Origin: Actinostola sp. cb2023
Lineage: Eukaryota > Cnidaria > Anthozoa > Actiniaria > Actinostolidae
Reading direction: 5' to 3'
Assembly (NCBI GenBank): GCA_033675265.1
Contig: JAUJYZ010000447.1
Coordinates: 1-64,000 of the forward strand
Length of the DNA: 64,000 nt
In this document: positions 11,601 to 20,601 of the stretch, one piece after another
Numbering within the stretch: position 1 is the first letter of the stretch
Layout: each line of letters starts with the position of its first letter
Translations under genes and position numbers: made by a program
Notes under the pieces: model-generated
What the model was told of the DNA's origin: nothing
Database searches by the model: none
The model's input: only the letters and a program-made list of their open reading frames with translations

Positions 11601-12749
11601 AATTGTAGAACACATGAAAGCATCCATTCAGAAGAAAAACCATACAAGTGTAAGCATTGCAGTAAGACATTTAGACATAGCAGTAGCTGTAGAACACATG
11701 AACGCATCCATTCAGAAGAAAAGCCATACAAGTGCAAGCATTGTAGTAAGACATTTAGATTTAGCAATAATTGTACAGTGCATGAACGCATCCATTCAGC
11801 AGAAAAGCCATACAAGTGCAAGCATTGTAGTAAGACATTTAGAGTTAGCATTAATTGTACAGTGCATGAACGCATCCATTCAGGAGAAAAACCATACGAG
11901 TGTAAGCATTGTAGTATGACATTTAGACGTAGCAGTCATTGTAAAACACATGAACGCATTCATTCAGGAGAAAAACCATACAAGTGTATGCACTGTAGTA
12001 AGACATTTAGTCAAAGTAGTAATTGTATTAGCCATGAACGCATCCATTCAGGAGAAAAACCATATAAGTGCAAGCATTGTCATAAGGTATTCAAAGATGG
12101 CAGAGATTGCATAAGTCATGAACGCCTCCATTCAGGAGAAAAACCATACAAGTGTATGCATTGTAGTAAGACATTTACACAGATCGGTAATTGTAGAACA
12201 CATGAACGTATCCATTCGGAAGAAAAACCATACAAGTGTAAGCATTGTTGTAAGACATTTAAACAGGGCAGTACTTGTAGATCACATGAGAGGATCCATT
12301 CAGCAGAAAAACCATACAAGTGTAAGCATTGTAGTAAGACATTTAGACATAGCTCTGGTTGTAGAAGTCATGAACTAAACCATTCAGGAGAAAAACCATA
12401 CAAATGTAAGCATTGTAGTAAGACATTTGTACGTAGTAATGATTGTGAAAGACATGAACGTATCCATTCAGGAGAAAAACCATTCAAGTGTATGCATTGT
12501 AGTAAGACTTTTATGGACAGCAGTCATTGTGGAAGACATGAACGTATCCATTCAGGAGAAAAACCGTACAAGTGTATGCATTGTAGTAAGACATTTAGTC
12601 AGAGCGATAGTTGTAAAAGACATGAACGTATCCATTCAGCAAAAAAAACATACAGGTGTAAACATTGTAGTAAGAAATTTAAACAGGTTAGTAGTTGTAG
12701 AAGACATGAACGATGTATCCATTCCGGAGAAAAACTAGAGGAACTATAA
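8566..12749 (+). CDS. WW-like / 15-finger C2H2 zinc-finger protein, three exons
   Basis: The model joins 8566-8688, 10418-10750 and 11268-12749, all in phase 0, giving about 645 residues. Donors are AGG|GTGAGTG at 8689 and 10751. Acceptors are TTTCTTTAG at 10417 and 11267. Exons 1 and 2 each encode a WW-like module (GW...FYYN...KFPMW). Exons 2 and 3 share a leader starting with Glu-His/Tyr-Cys-Met-Gly-Glu, so the exon set arose by tandem duplication. Exon 3 encodes fifteen adjacent C2H2 fingers and the stop. The likely role is a nuclear DNA-binding protein whose N-terminal WW-like modules might contact proline-rich partners. That role is inferred from families. Exon 1 may start further upstream: an acceptor-like TTTTCATTTTATTCAAAG lies at 8539-8556, so the ATG at 8566 is not certain. 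Intron 1 contains two MITEs. Confidence 0.72.
8702..9062 (+). other. Intron 1, left part
   Basis: Non-coding. It contains imperfect repeats of CAAGTTTTCYTTGAMAAGTA-like units (about 8740-8880). From 8990 it matches 10850-10980, the equivalent part of intron 2, which shows that exon and intron were duplicated together. Confidence 0.6.
9063..9813. mobile_element. Mutator-like non-autonomous element with 9-bp duplication
   Basis: The ends are inverted: TAGACTCTTCCACAG at 9063 and its complement ending at 9813, with at least 60 bp of arm. The flanks repeat ACATATTTT (9054-9062 and 9814-9822). The duplicated intron at about 10974 carries the empty site with one copy of that 9-mer. A 9-bp duplication with long inverted ends is typical of Mutator-like elements. 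It has no transposase. Open frames on the arms are by-products. Confidence 0.85.
10003..10285. mobile_element. Foldback MITE (TAGCTA...GTCGGGTTGAAAATC family), copy 1
   Basis: The ends TAGCTAcatgtAATCGTTGTCGGG and ...CCGACAACGATAATGCAATTAGCTA are inverted copies. Two more members lie at 31507-32270 and 32341-32615. The target duplication is obscured by TA-rich flanks. It lies in intron 1 of the zinc-finger gene. Confidence 0.7.
10418..10750 (+). CDS. Exon 2: leader plus second WW-like domain
   Basis: This exon encodes 111 residues, phase 0 at both ends, so it can be skipped or multiplied without breaking the frame. The first ~50 residues are polar and Asn/Ser-rich and match the start of exon 3. 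The last ~40 repeat the exon 1 WW-like module with Gly for Asp before Pro-Gly-Trp. Acceptor TTTCTTTAG and donor AGG|GTGAGTG are clear. Confidence 0.7.
10751..11267 (+). other. Intron 2
   Basis: A 517-bp intron with GT/AG ends. Most of it matches intron 1 with the two MITEs removed (for example the CATTCCAGACATATTTTATG stretch near 10970). It is thus the ancestral form of the duplicated intron. Confidence 0.7.
11268..12749 (+). CDS. Exon 3: fifteen C2H2 zinc fingers
   Basis: This is the terminal exon: a leader of about 60 residues followed by fifteen 28-residue fingers (C-X2-C-X12-H-X3-H, last finger H-X4-H). Linkers are His-Ser-Gly/Glu/Ala-Glu-Lys-Pro, a Ser version of the usual Thr-Gly-Glu-Lys-Pro linker. 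All fifteen fingers have Cys at helix position 4, the place where C2H2 fingers normally carry Leu (F-X5-L-X2-H becomes F-X5-C-X2-H). DNA contact positions vary between fingers, while the rest is nearly identical at DNA level. That fits a recently expanded 84-bp coding repeat. Stop TAA is at 12747-12749. The overlapping minus- and other-frame open readings are shadows of this repeat. Confidence 0.85.
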   Translation, partial: EYCMGETIDGELLQTNKNNSIAIQTDDTGCGNGCTSMYAVSGYTSQETNLERQVPNGQDDCPPEVITKKHHCSHCNRAFRYPRDCRIHERIHSGEKPFKCKHCSKTFNQSSNCRTHESIHSEEKPYKCKHCSKTFRHSSSCRTHERIHSEEKPYKCKHCSKTFRFSNNCTVHERIHSAEKPYKCKHCSKTFRVSINCTVHERIHSGEKPYECKHCSMTFRRSSHCKTHERIHSGEKPYKCMHCSKTFSQSSNCISHERIHSGEKPYKCKHCHKVFKDGRDCISHERLHSGEKPYKCMHCSKTFTQIGNCRTHERIHSEEKPYKCKHCCKTFKQGSTCRSHERIHSAEKPYKCKHCSKTFRHSSGCRSHELNHSGEKPYKCKHCSKTFVRSNDCERHERIHSGEKPFKCMHCSKTFMDSSHCGRHERIHSGEKPYKCMHCSKTFSQSDSCKRHERIHSAKKTYRCKHCSKKFKQVSSCRRHERCIHSGEKLEEL

Positions 12750-13465
12750 AGTGGGTTGACACATGTTATTCAGGGGGTAAACATTGTAGGGATGACCGTT
12801 AGAACAGCTAGAAAAATACCCTAAATAATACCATGATGTTAATTGATATTGTGTTATCCTAAATAATGGATTTGGCTTGGACAACTCGATCCTAAATTTT
12901 TTTATAAAATTGCCGGTTGTAATTCCTAAAGAAATACAATGATATCATCCCTTTCCCCCAGGACTAGAAAGGGCATCACTTATATATCTAGGTGTAGCTA
13001 TGGATAAACAAATTGGGGTCCTCGCACCTCTGGAAACTCTTTGGAAATGTCTAAAACTTTAATTGGAATTGAAAATTTGCCATGAATTTCCAAGGTTTGA
13101 AGAATGTGGGTTTTTTAGAGTGATTAAATATGTGGGATTGATTAACTGCACCTGAATAGCAATGCTTGCTTCACAGTAAACATGGAATTCGTTATGTAGA
13201 ATGAGATAGAAAAGGTGTTTACTAATAATAGCCTCCCGTCCTTTTGCAGACGCTCTTTGCGTCTGTCCCTCTCTCTCTGGGGAGGGAGTCTGCAAGAGGA
13301 GACTAGGTTTATAACGTCTATAAAAATGTTTTGTAATATTATTACTTCAATATGAATTATCAATAAATACTGTAACAATAGAAATCCTTTCTTCTATCTA
13401 TGTATTCATTAAATATTGATGTTGTGTTGATGTTCATTAAAATAGTTGAGGGACAGGAGCAATTG
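12750..13465. other. 3' flank of zinc-finger gene; no further gene
   Basis: AT-rich sequence following the stop. A possible AATAAA lies at about 13362. A GC-rich hairpin (about 13228-13310; arms with GTCCTTTTGCAGACGC and its partial complement) stands out. No coding region is evident. Confidence 0.5.
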
Positions 13466-13469
13466 TTGT

Positions 13470-13635
13470 TGGTCCATCGCGCCTCGTTGGGCTTTTCGCT
13501 CGCAAGTGATGCTTCGTCATCGCCAAACTTTATAACTGGAGGAATGGTTTTACTCTTTGTTTTAGACTTGATAAATGACCAAAAGCGCTTAGGATATTTG
13601 GAATCTAACAATGAATGAACGCACAGCCAGCCCAA
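13470..13635 (-). pseudogene. LINE (non-LTR retrotransposon) ORF2 fragment
   Basis: The minus-strand reading has the pattern Lys-Tyr-Pro-Lys-Arg-Phe-Trp-Ser-Phe-Ile-Lys-Ser-Lys followed by Ile-Pro-Pro-Val. This matches the linker between endonuclease and reverse transcriptase in Jockey/CR1-type LINEs. The following frame loses similarity, so only about 40-50 residues remain. It abuts the foldback element that starts near 13621. It is a dead fragment with no start of its own. Confidence 0.5.
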
Positions 13636-14842
13636 CCATTCCTTTTGAGGGTACTAAATAATTCAATAAAATGATATTTGCGTCTTATTTAATGGGTTTA
13701 CTGTGGTAGAGCGCGCAATACGTATTATGTCGGGCTCCCTGTGCTGAGTAGCGTCCTATGTTGGGCTTCCTGTGTGCGTCGCGTAAGACGCGCCTATTCT
13801 TGGTTTTCACATGACGTCATCAAAAAGCTAAAATCCAAACTATTCACCTCACAAAACTGTTGGATATGTTGTTATATAACGTTATAAGAAAATTCTTACC
13901 AAAATAATTTTGTAATCTAGATGTTTGGTTTTCGTTTTATTGCGAGTCAAATTCTGTCACGCAATACAGTCACGCATTTTCAAAAGCCATAGAAATAGGA
14001 AAATTCGTTTGAAATAATACGATTTTAACTTAGTAGATGATGGGTAACTTTATTTTGACGAATATAGCTATTGAAAAATTGAAGTATTTGCAATAGACCT
14101 TTTTACCGATACGGCGGCCATCTTGAATTATGGAGAAATTATGGGATGCCCAGGGTGCAAGCTAGTAACCATTTGGCCATGAAAAACTACGAAAACCTAA
14201 TTTAAAGCAATGAATTTGTACAAAATTAGACAACAATACACAACACATGTAGATAGTAAGTCATACAACACTATGGCTAGAGTGACATATAAAAATAATA
14301 TATTGGCGCGAATCCACTCTACAGTTTTGGGTCATTTGCACCCTGAGCATCCCATAATGTTTTAGCCAAAACAATAGAATCCAAAATGGCCGCCGTATCG
14401 GTAAAAAGGTCTATTAAACATGATTTTCAGTCTTCGTGATTTGGCCGCCATGTTGGTGTCGCTCGATGCGACACCAAATGGCGGACCCATACATTTTAAC
14501 TAAATTATGAGCATAAGCGATCGCTCATATCTTCGTATCTAAAACTTCTTTTAACTAAAACTTCGGCTGAGATCTATGGTTTTGGCTGCTCTTTCGGCCT
14601 ATGAAGGTTTTGTTCTATATAAGTCCTGGGAAAATGTTCAATGACGTAGGTGAAAGCCATTAAACATGTTTTACGGGACGAACACAGGAAGCCCAACATA
14701 GGAGGCTACTCAGCACAGGGAGCCCGACATAATGCGTATTGCGCGCGCGCGCTCTACCACAGGAAATCCATCAAAATAAGACGCAAATATCATTTTATTC
14801 AGTGCCTCAAAAGGAATGGTTGGGCCACAGGCAGCCCAGCCA
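13621..14842. mobile_element. Large foldback element with CACAGGAAGCCCAA-type subterminal motifs
   Basis: Arms of about 150 bp (13625-13790 and 14685-14840) are inverted copies. They contain GGGCTCCCTGTGCTGAGTAG and GTTGGGCTTCCTGTG. The interior (13795-14680) occurs again, inverted, in block B at 36890-37535. No coding frame is present. It hosts an AT-flanked MITE at 14095-14412. The motif GGGCTTCCTGTG recurs at 304, 7166, 17476, 32685 and 32994, so it marks a family spread over the window. Confidence 0.65.
14095..14412. mobile_element. MITE with AT duplication, probably ISL2EU-derived
   Basis: The ends AGACCTTTTTACCGATACGG and complement are perfectly inverted and flanked by AT (14093-14094, 14413-14414). 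The uninterrupted site is present, inverted, near 37262 in block B and confirms the boundaries. The 2-bp AT duplication is shared with the autonomous element at 41295-48435. A fragment of one end lies near 32750-32795. Confidence 0.75.
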
Positions 14843-14975
14843 TTCCTTTTGAGGCTACTACTAGTAATTCAATAAAATGATATTTGCGTCTCTTTTTGAT
14901 GGGTTTCCTGTGGTAGAGCGCGCGCGCAATATATATATAATACGTAGATTTGTTGGGTTCCCTGTGTTGAGTACC
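14690..14975. repeat. Near-perfect palindrome centred at about 14829
   Basis: Both sides read GCCTCAAAAGGAATGG...CACAGGAAATCCATCAAAA...GCGCGCGC outward from the centre. It is formed by the right arm of the foldback element and an adjoining inverted copy. It would extrude as a strong hairpin and contains (GC)n runs near 14736-14750 and 14918-14928. Confidence 0.65.
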
Positions 14976-14999
14976 GTATAATATTGGGCTCCCTGTGCG

Positions 15000-15290
15000 C
15001 ATCCCGCGCGTCCCGCAGTACATGTAGATTTCTTTCGTTCTTTCAAAGTAAGTTCACATTCCTTCGTGCAGCAATTGGCATACTTCCCGGCCGCCGCGCC
15101 TGACGGAATGTTTCCCGCGTACAATTCCTCTCGACCAATCAGACGGCGCACTCAAAACGCCCTCTAAATTTCTTTCATTCTCATTGGTCAAAAAACATTT
15201 GATTGACAATGAGATTCACGTCACAACGAGTAGATATTTCAAAGTTGGGCAGCTTTGCACTCAAACATCTGAGAGACTTGAACAGGTAAG
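15000..15290 (+). promoter_or_regulatory. Possible promoter with two CCAAT boxes and a first exon
   Basis: A GC-richer, CpG-containing stretch carries CGACCAATCAGACG (about 15133-15146) and, 40 bases on, the inverted form CATTGGTCA (about 15180). Both fit NF-Y sites. About 95 bases later a donor-like GAACAG|GTAAGATG occurs at about 15286. A possible next exon follows an acceptor TTTATTTCCAG at about 15976. No recognisable protein results, so this may be a 5' untranslated exon of an unknown transcript. Motif-based inference only. Confidence 0.3.
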
Positions 15291-16160
15291 ATGTGTTGCT
15301 ACTTTGTGTCGATGTTATTTTCATATAATTGTTTATTTCATGGAGATATTGGTTTCCAAGATGGAACTGAAGCTTGTCAACATTTTTCTTAGACTATTTG
15401 CGCGTAGAATTTGCAATATTTCATTCAAAAAACAGATTAAAAAAAACATTTAAAAGCGACCTGAATGACTACAGCAGTAGTGCTTGCAACTTGCCATGTG
15501 CTTTTGAGTCGCTGCAAAACGTTGTCACGAGTTCTCTTCGTCAAGCTTTATGCGATAATTTCTCTACATTTATTGTAATATATCATTTTCTTCTACGTGA
15601 AATGGTTTTATTAGGTCGAAATTGCCTTAAACTAGTTAAACAATGATTTGTGAGTCTATGCACACTCGCTGAATTTCGCTGCTTTGAGTCTTGAATTTCT
15701 AAATTTCAGCCTGAATAATATCAAGGATTTTTTTAATTAGAAAAGGCAAAGCAAGGACATAATTTGCTCAAAGTCTTTTAAGTAGAATTTTTACGACCTG
15801 TTTTTGAAGGTTTGAAATATATATTTTTACTTTTTGAAACCACGTTGCAATTGTGAACTCGTGCGCACCGGAATTTATGCAAATCAATAGTTGTTTTTCG
15901 CGCGCTTTGTACGCGTACGAGAATTGTAATATTACACTAAATAACGTAACTAACATTCATTTCTATTTATTTCCAGTCCAAGTCATTGACAGATGAAGAA
16001 AACAAGTTAGTATCGCACAACAGACCTCGAGTAAACCAAATTTATCGCATTTTCTAACGTGTCCATGTATTTGGCTGTGTTTGTTAGAACTTCCTCGAGG
16101 TTTAGTTGTGTTTTTAACCTGGGCGGGAATTGGAATAGGGGCGAACCCACTTGCGATCGA
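15290..16160. other. No gene recognised
   Basis: AT-rich. The open frames at 15374-15646 and 15184-15453 have no family character. An acceptor-like polypyrimidine-AG at about 15966-15976 is the only gene-like sign. Confidence 0.45.
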
Positions 16161-16165
16161 GAGTA

Positions 16166-16282
16166 AAGCGTGGTTCACACTTAGCATAAGCATAAAGTTC
16201 CTTTACCCTTGAAAGCTCCTTTTCCTTATGATTTATTTTCCGTTATGTTTATATGCTTATGTCGCAAATGTGAATCACGCTT
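16166..16282. mobile_element. Small Tc1/mariner-like MITE (TA)
   Basis: The inverted ends AAGCGTGGTTCACAC / GTGAATCACGCTT are flanked by TA on both sides (16164-16165, 16283-16284). The element is 117 bp with no coding capacity. Confidence 0.65.
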
Positions 16283-16298
16283 TAGACAAATGTATTCT

Positions 16299-16574
16299 TT
16301 ACTTGTGATGAATTAAATTATCATTGTCGCTTTCTTGTTCTTGTGTTGTTATGTTTGTGGTATCGGTGCTCGTTTGTGCCTGCGACTGACAGACGTTCCT
16401 CATTGCGTGCTTGCTTGTCTTCCTTTCTCCACTAGGGAGAGGGGTGGGTAAATGAGTCCCGTCATGTTGCGCGCCTGTTGGCTGCAGTGTGTATGAGGTG
16501 TTTTGTACCATGTTTGTGTTGTTGCCGCTGATGAAAACGTTTTCGTCCTTTCGTACTTTTCGATTTGTAATCAC
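16299..16574 (-). CDS. Unrecognised polar open frame
   Basis: The minus-strand frame codes for about 91 residues, rich in Asn, Thr, Ser and Gln, without stops. Its composition is more protein-like than neighbouring frames, but I recognise no domain, and the reading has no good ATG context or splice signals. It could be an exon of an unseen gene or chance. Listed with low confidence. Confidence 0.12.
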   Translation of the reverse strand: MITNRKVRKDENVFISGNNTNMVQNTSYTLQPTGAQHDGTHLPTPLPSGERKTSKHAMRNVCQSQAQTSTDTTNITTQEQESDNDNLIHHK

Positions 16575-16641
16575 AAGTAAAAAGAATTCATGTCATAATT
16601 TAGTCATCCAAAACGTACGACAAAATTATTAGCATTAGCTA

Positions 16642-16931
16642 CAATCGTTGCCAAAATGTCTTGGCACGCTTGACTATTTTTGAGTAAAAAACATTGATTT
16701 TCATTCCTAACCCTTCAGGGCCACTGCCCCTCCCTCCCCCCCCCCCCCCCCTCCCCCCTGAAGCAATGTTGCAGTAATCTCAGATTATGACGTCAGACCT
16801 CAAAAGAAAACATTTCCACTCAACATTGCTGCAGGGGGGAGGGGGGAGGGGCGGTTGTATGCCAGTAGTCCTGCACACTTCTGAACATACAAGAAAACGG
16901 CAAGTCGTGCCAACCATTTTGGCAACGATTG
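16642..16931. mobile_element. MITE CAATCGTTGCCAAAATG family, copy 1
   Basis: The inverted ends CAATCGTTGCCAAAATG and CATTTTGGCAACGATTG enclose a C-run (about 16735-16757), a matching G-rich tract (about 16835-16852) and a TGACGTCA site (16789-16796). The left flank is TA. It is a near copy of 17820-18121, differing mainly in C-run length. Confidence 0.7.
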
Positions 16932-17255
16932 TGTTTGTATTGTTTTAGTAAAAATATTTACATGTATCCAAAAACGTGAAAAAAGTCGTATTCACTAAGC
17001 TGTTATTTTGTTTTGGTTATTTTGGGATAATTAACGTCATTGATAGAGTAGATTTGTGCCTCGAGGGTAGGGGGGACAGGGTAGTGGGCAATCACGAGCC
17101 ATAATGCCTTGAGTGCTTGTGAATAAACATGGCGGCCGCTCCCATGTGCAGTAGATCACAAATGATCTATCTCGTTAAGTGAAGTAGAGCTGATATGGAG
17201 TTGTTTGGCACAAGCGAGAGACTGAGTGACTGATTGTATGGCAGAATGAGTGAGT

Positions 17256-17287
<32 letters not shown>

Positions 17288-17819
17288 TAGAGTGTCTGAA
17301 TGACAGATATATAGAAAGAGTTTTAATGCACATAACTACAGACAGACAGATAGAGTGTCTGAATGAAAGATATATAGAAAGAGTTGTAATGCATATAACT
17401 ACCATGACCGAATGAAAAGTGTATGTAAAGGAAGCGAAAAGTACTGCAGTATATCGTCGGTAAGGAGAATTAACACAGGAAGCCCAACGGTTCTCCCCCA
17501 CGATTCTCCATCAATAAATGCACCAAAATTCATAACGAGATGAACAAGCTATCACCCATCCAACGTACCGTCATAGTTTTGCGTATACATTTGTTATTTT
17601 TGAATATTTAATCATCTAAATACGCAAAAATATTAATGTTCTCTTTAACATTATACCCTAATATATGGGTATAAAGGGCCTCCCTCTATATCCCTAGATG
17701 ACGTCATATATGACAAGAGCGTTATTCGCATTCATTCCATAGCTTAAATCATCCTAATATAAAACTGTATCACAAACGTCGGAGTCATTTGATCATTTTA
17801 AGGCCTAAAGTATAAAATA
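16932..17819. repeat. Gene-free spacer with GACA/ACAG microsatellite
   Basis: Between the two related MITEs lies a simple repeat of GACA units (17248-17290). A partial 65-bp duplication follows (17283-17330 against 17345-17395; TAGAGTGTCTGAATGA motif). Near 17476 is another AACACAGGAAGCCCAA motif. No gene is seen. Confidence 0.6.
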
Positions 17820-18121
17820 CAATCGTTGCCAAAATGTCTTGGCACGCTTGACTATTTTTGAGTAAAAAACATTGATTTTTCATTCCTAACCCTTCAGGGC
17901 CACTGCCCCCCCTCCCTCCCCCCCCCCCCCCCCCCCCCCCTCCCCCCTGAAGCAATGTTGCAGTAATCTCAGATTATGACGTCAGACCTCAAAAGAAAAA
18001 CATTTCCACCCAACATTGCTGCAGGGGGGAGGGGGGAGGGGCGGTTGTATGCCAGTAGTCCTGCACACTTCTGAACATACAAGAAAACGGCAAGTCGTGC
18101 CAACCATTTTGGCAACGATTG
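17820..18121. mobile_element. MITE CAATCGTTGCCAAAATG family, copy 2
   Basis: Flanked by TA on both sides (17818-17819, 18122-18123), which supports a Tc1/mariner-type origin. The C-run is longer than in copy 1. The arms contain TTGGCACG and its complement. Confidence 0.75.
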
Positions 18122-18123
18122 TA

Positions 18124-20345
18124 GGACTAGGACTCGGGGTTCATTAGAAAAGCTACCACTTTAAATTAGATGGGGTTAGCTTTTTACTGGTCAATCGGCC
18201 AGGGTCAATCGGCCAATGTTAGTTTAGTTTTCCTTTGTCTAAGCCTACGAGATCGCAACGTTGGAGACGATGGACATGGACACTACAACATAAATCACGC
18301 TGTCTGAGAGTCTGAGTCGTTACTTAGTTCTAGAGTTTGACCATTATGTTCCGTGGTTCTGGTCAGTGTACACACAACATTAGATGTTTTGACTGGTCAA
18401 TCGGCCAGGGTCAATCGGCCAACTTTTAGGGTAGTTTTCCGGCAATGTCTTGGAACTACGACAACTCTCACCATGCACCACGCATTCATTTAAACCACAC
18501 CCCGGATTTAGGAAGATTTCTTCGTTCTTAGGTCTTATAGATTAGTGCTGGCCAGGCACCACGATGTTCACGTTGTTACGCACAATCGGGATTTTAAAAT
18601 CGTAGATCGGCTATTAACTGCCGTGCACACCCTTTGCATCGGTGAAAGTACGAGTATGTACAGTAAAGGGTGGAGTATTTTGTTTAGCATTTGTACTGTG
18701 ATTTACTTGATTTCCCACTAGTTCCCCTCTTCCCCTGTTTGGTCGAATCCTGGTTGTGCGTACCAACGGTAATGGTCTTACTCTAGATAATAGCTCAACC
18801 CAAATTTAGTGTACATTCCGATACATTTTGGCCCGGCTTACTAACACAACCTTGTAAATGCCATGGTGACCCTGGATATTCAATCCCATGGCATTTAAAC
18901 TCCTTTGCAGCCAAGTCTACCAAGAACAACCATACTCGATTGCGACGACGATTATTCGTTTTTCAAGTGGTAGCTTTAGATTAGAAATTGACCTATCTTA
19001 AAAATACTTAACATTCTGCTTAGCCTCGCATTGCCGATCAGGTACATGTTTTTGTTATTCTAATTTCTCCTTTTGTTTTGTATCTTGGAAGTGAGGCTAA
19101 CCTGAATTTCAAGTAATTTTAGGATTGAAATTTGGCTAATTGGCAATTAATGATGTTATTATGTTTATGAATCATGTTAACCCCTGACATTGACGTTAAC
19201 TGACTGTGACACATTTGAATTGTTTTACGTTGTTTATTGGTATTTCTGTTTAGATGAGTTGGTTTTCTTTAGATTATTGTAGATTAATAATTAAATGTTT
19301 CTTCCTTTTTTATTTCATTATTTCCTTAAGTACAAACTAGGCATGTGTTTCCGACATCTGGTCCATCGAGACCATCTGTAGCTTAGCCACTCGTAGCCAC
19401 ACTTTTCGCCAACGCAGGTCTTCGCCTAAAGGTAGTGTAGGCATATTCCAGTAATTACAAGATAGATCACAACTCATACCCACAATATAGTCAGTATGTA
19501 ATAATAATAAGATTTCAGATTCAGATTCAGATTTCAGATGCCAACGTTTTTTGAAATAGGTGTATATAGTTTTTATAATATTCATTAATAATTCATTAGG
19601 CAGTTGTCCAATGAGATTACTTCAAATTAAGGACTTCGCACAGTTCTCGCTAAATATTGCGTTACTTGCTACATTATTATTTTCAAGAACCTCGAATTAG
19701 AAGATGGTAAAGTAATGTTAGTCGAACTAGAACTTCATACGGAATTTATGTGTCAAAAGAAAGTCAATAGACTCTTCCTTGCTACCTTGTTTTTATGAGA
19801 CATCTGCCAGACTTCAGAAGTCTTTACACTCCACTTCGGTGCTAGTTTGGGCACATTCCCTCAACAACTGACTCTCTTGTGATGCAGTTTTGGCAGTTTA
19901 CGAAATTTGTCAGCCATCGTCTCAAACTGATGCCCGTCTTAGCTCTATGACCTTCATGTGAGAACTGTTCTTGATTTGATTGAAAAGAATCAAAACTCCG
20001 TTCGCATTCACAATTAAAGCGCCCTTTGAAAACCAAACAAAAGTGTAAATGTATTCTAAATGAAAAAGCAGGCATATCACATATTTGCCGTATATTTGTT
20101 CTTTGTTATGTCTTAATGAGCAATCAACTCTATTCAAAAACTACCAAGTATGAAAAGGAATAAAACATTTATTAAACAATCGATATCTTAATATAATACG
20201 AAACCGCAATCGGAATGAGAATTGAATGCTAAAAGAACAGTTATTTAATTATTATATTCTTTTTTCATCTCAATCAGATATTGACTACAATTCTGGTTGA
20301 AACGCCTACCTGGTTCAAACAATGATTAAACGATATCATAAGTAA
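18124..20345. other. Long stretch without recognised genes
   Basis: The direct repeat ACTGGTCAATCGGCCAGGGTC... occurs at about 18186-18216 and 18391-18421. A short hairpin with AAATGCCATGG / CCATGGCATTT arms lies at 18855-18899. The frames at 19337-19585 and 19842-20137 (minus) show no recognisable domain. Confidence 0.5.
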
Positions 20346-20442
20346 TTTACAATATTCGTGACAATGTTGTATCTTATTTACAATCTCTCGCCTCCGGCTC
20401 GAGATTGTAAATAAGATACAACATTGCCACTCATATTGTAAA
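20346..20442. repeat. Hairpin
   Basis: Two arms of about 42 bases (TTTACAATATTCGTGACAAT... and complement) surround the loop TCGCCTCCGGCTC. A strong foldback of unknown role, probably a MITE remnant. Confidence 0.65.
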
Positions 20443-20601
20443 TACTACTTAATAATAAATATTTGCCTTAGTTATATGAACATTAACACTGAACACTAAA
20501 TGAACACTTTGTAAATAATACTTAACATAGTTACTTTAGCACCATTTACACCATACATATCTTTGGTATGGCTACGGTAAAGTGGTACGTGTACCAATTT
20601 T

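Noticed and set aside
11304..12738. Other-frame and minus-strand readings over the zinc-finger exon
   Set aside because: Shadows of an 84-bp coding repeat; only the frame with 15 intact C2H2 fingers is credible.
18736..18762. tRNA T-arm-like GGTCGAATCC
   Set aside because: No acceptor, D or anticodon arm at suitable distance; no tRNA gene was found in the window.
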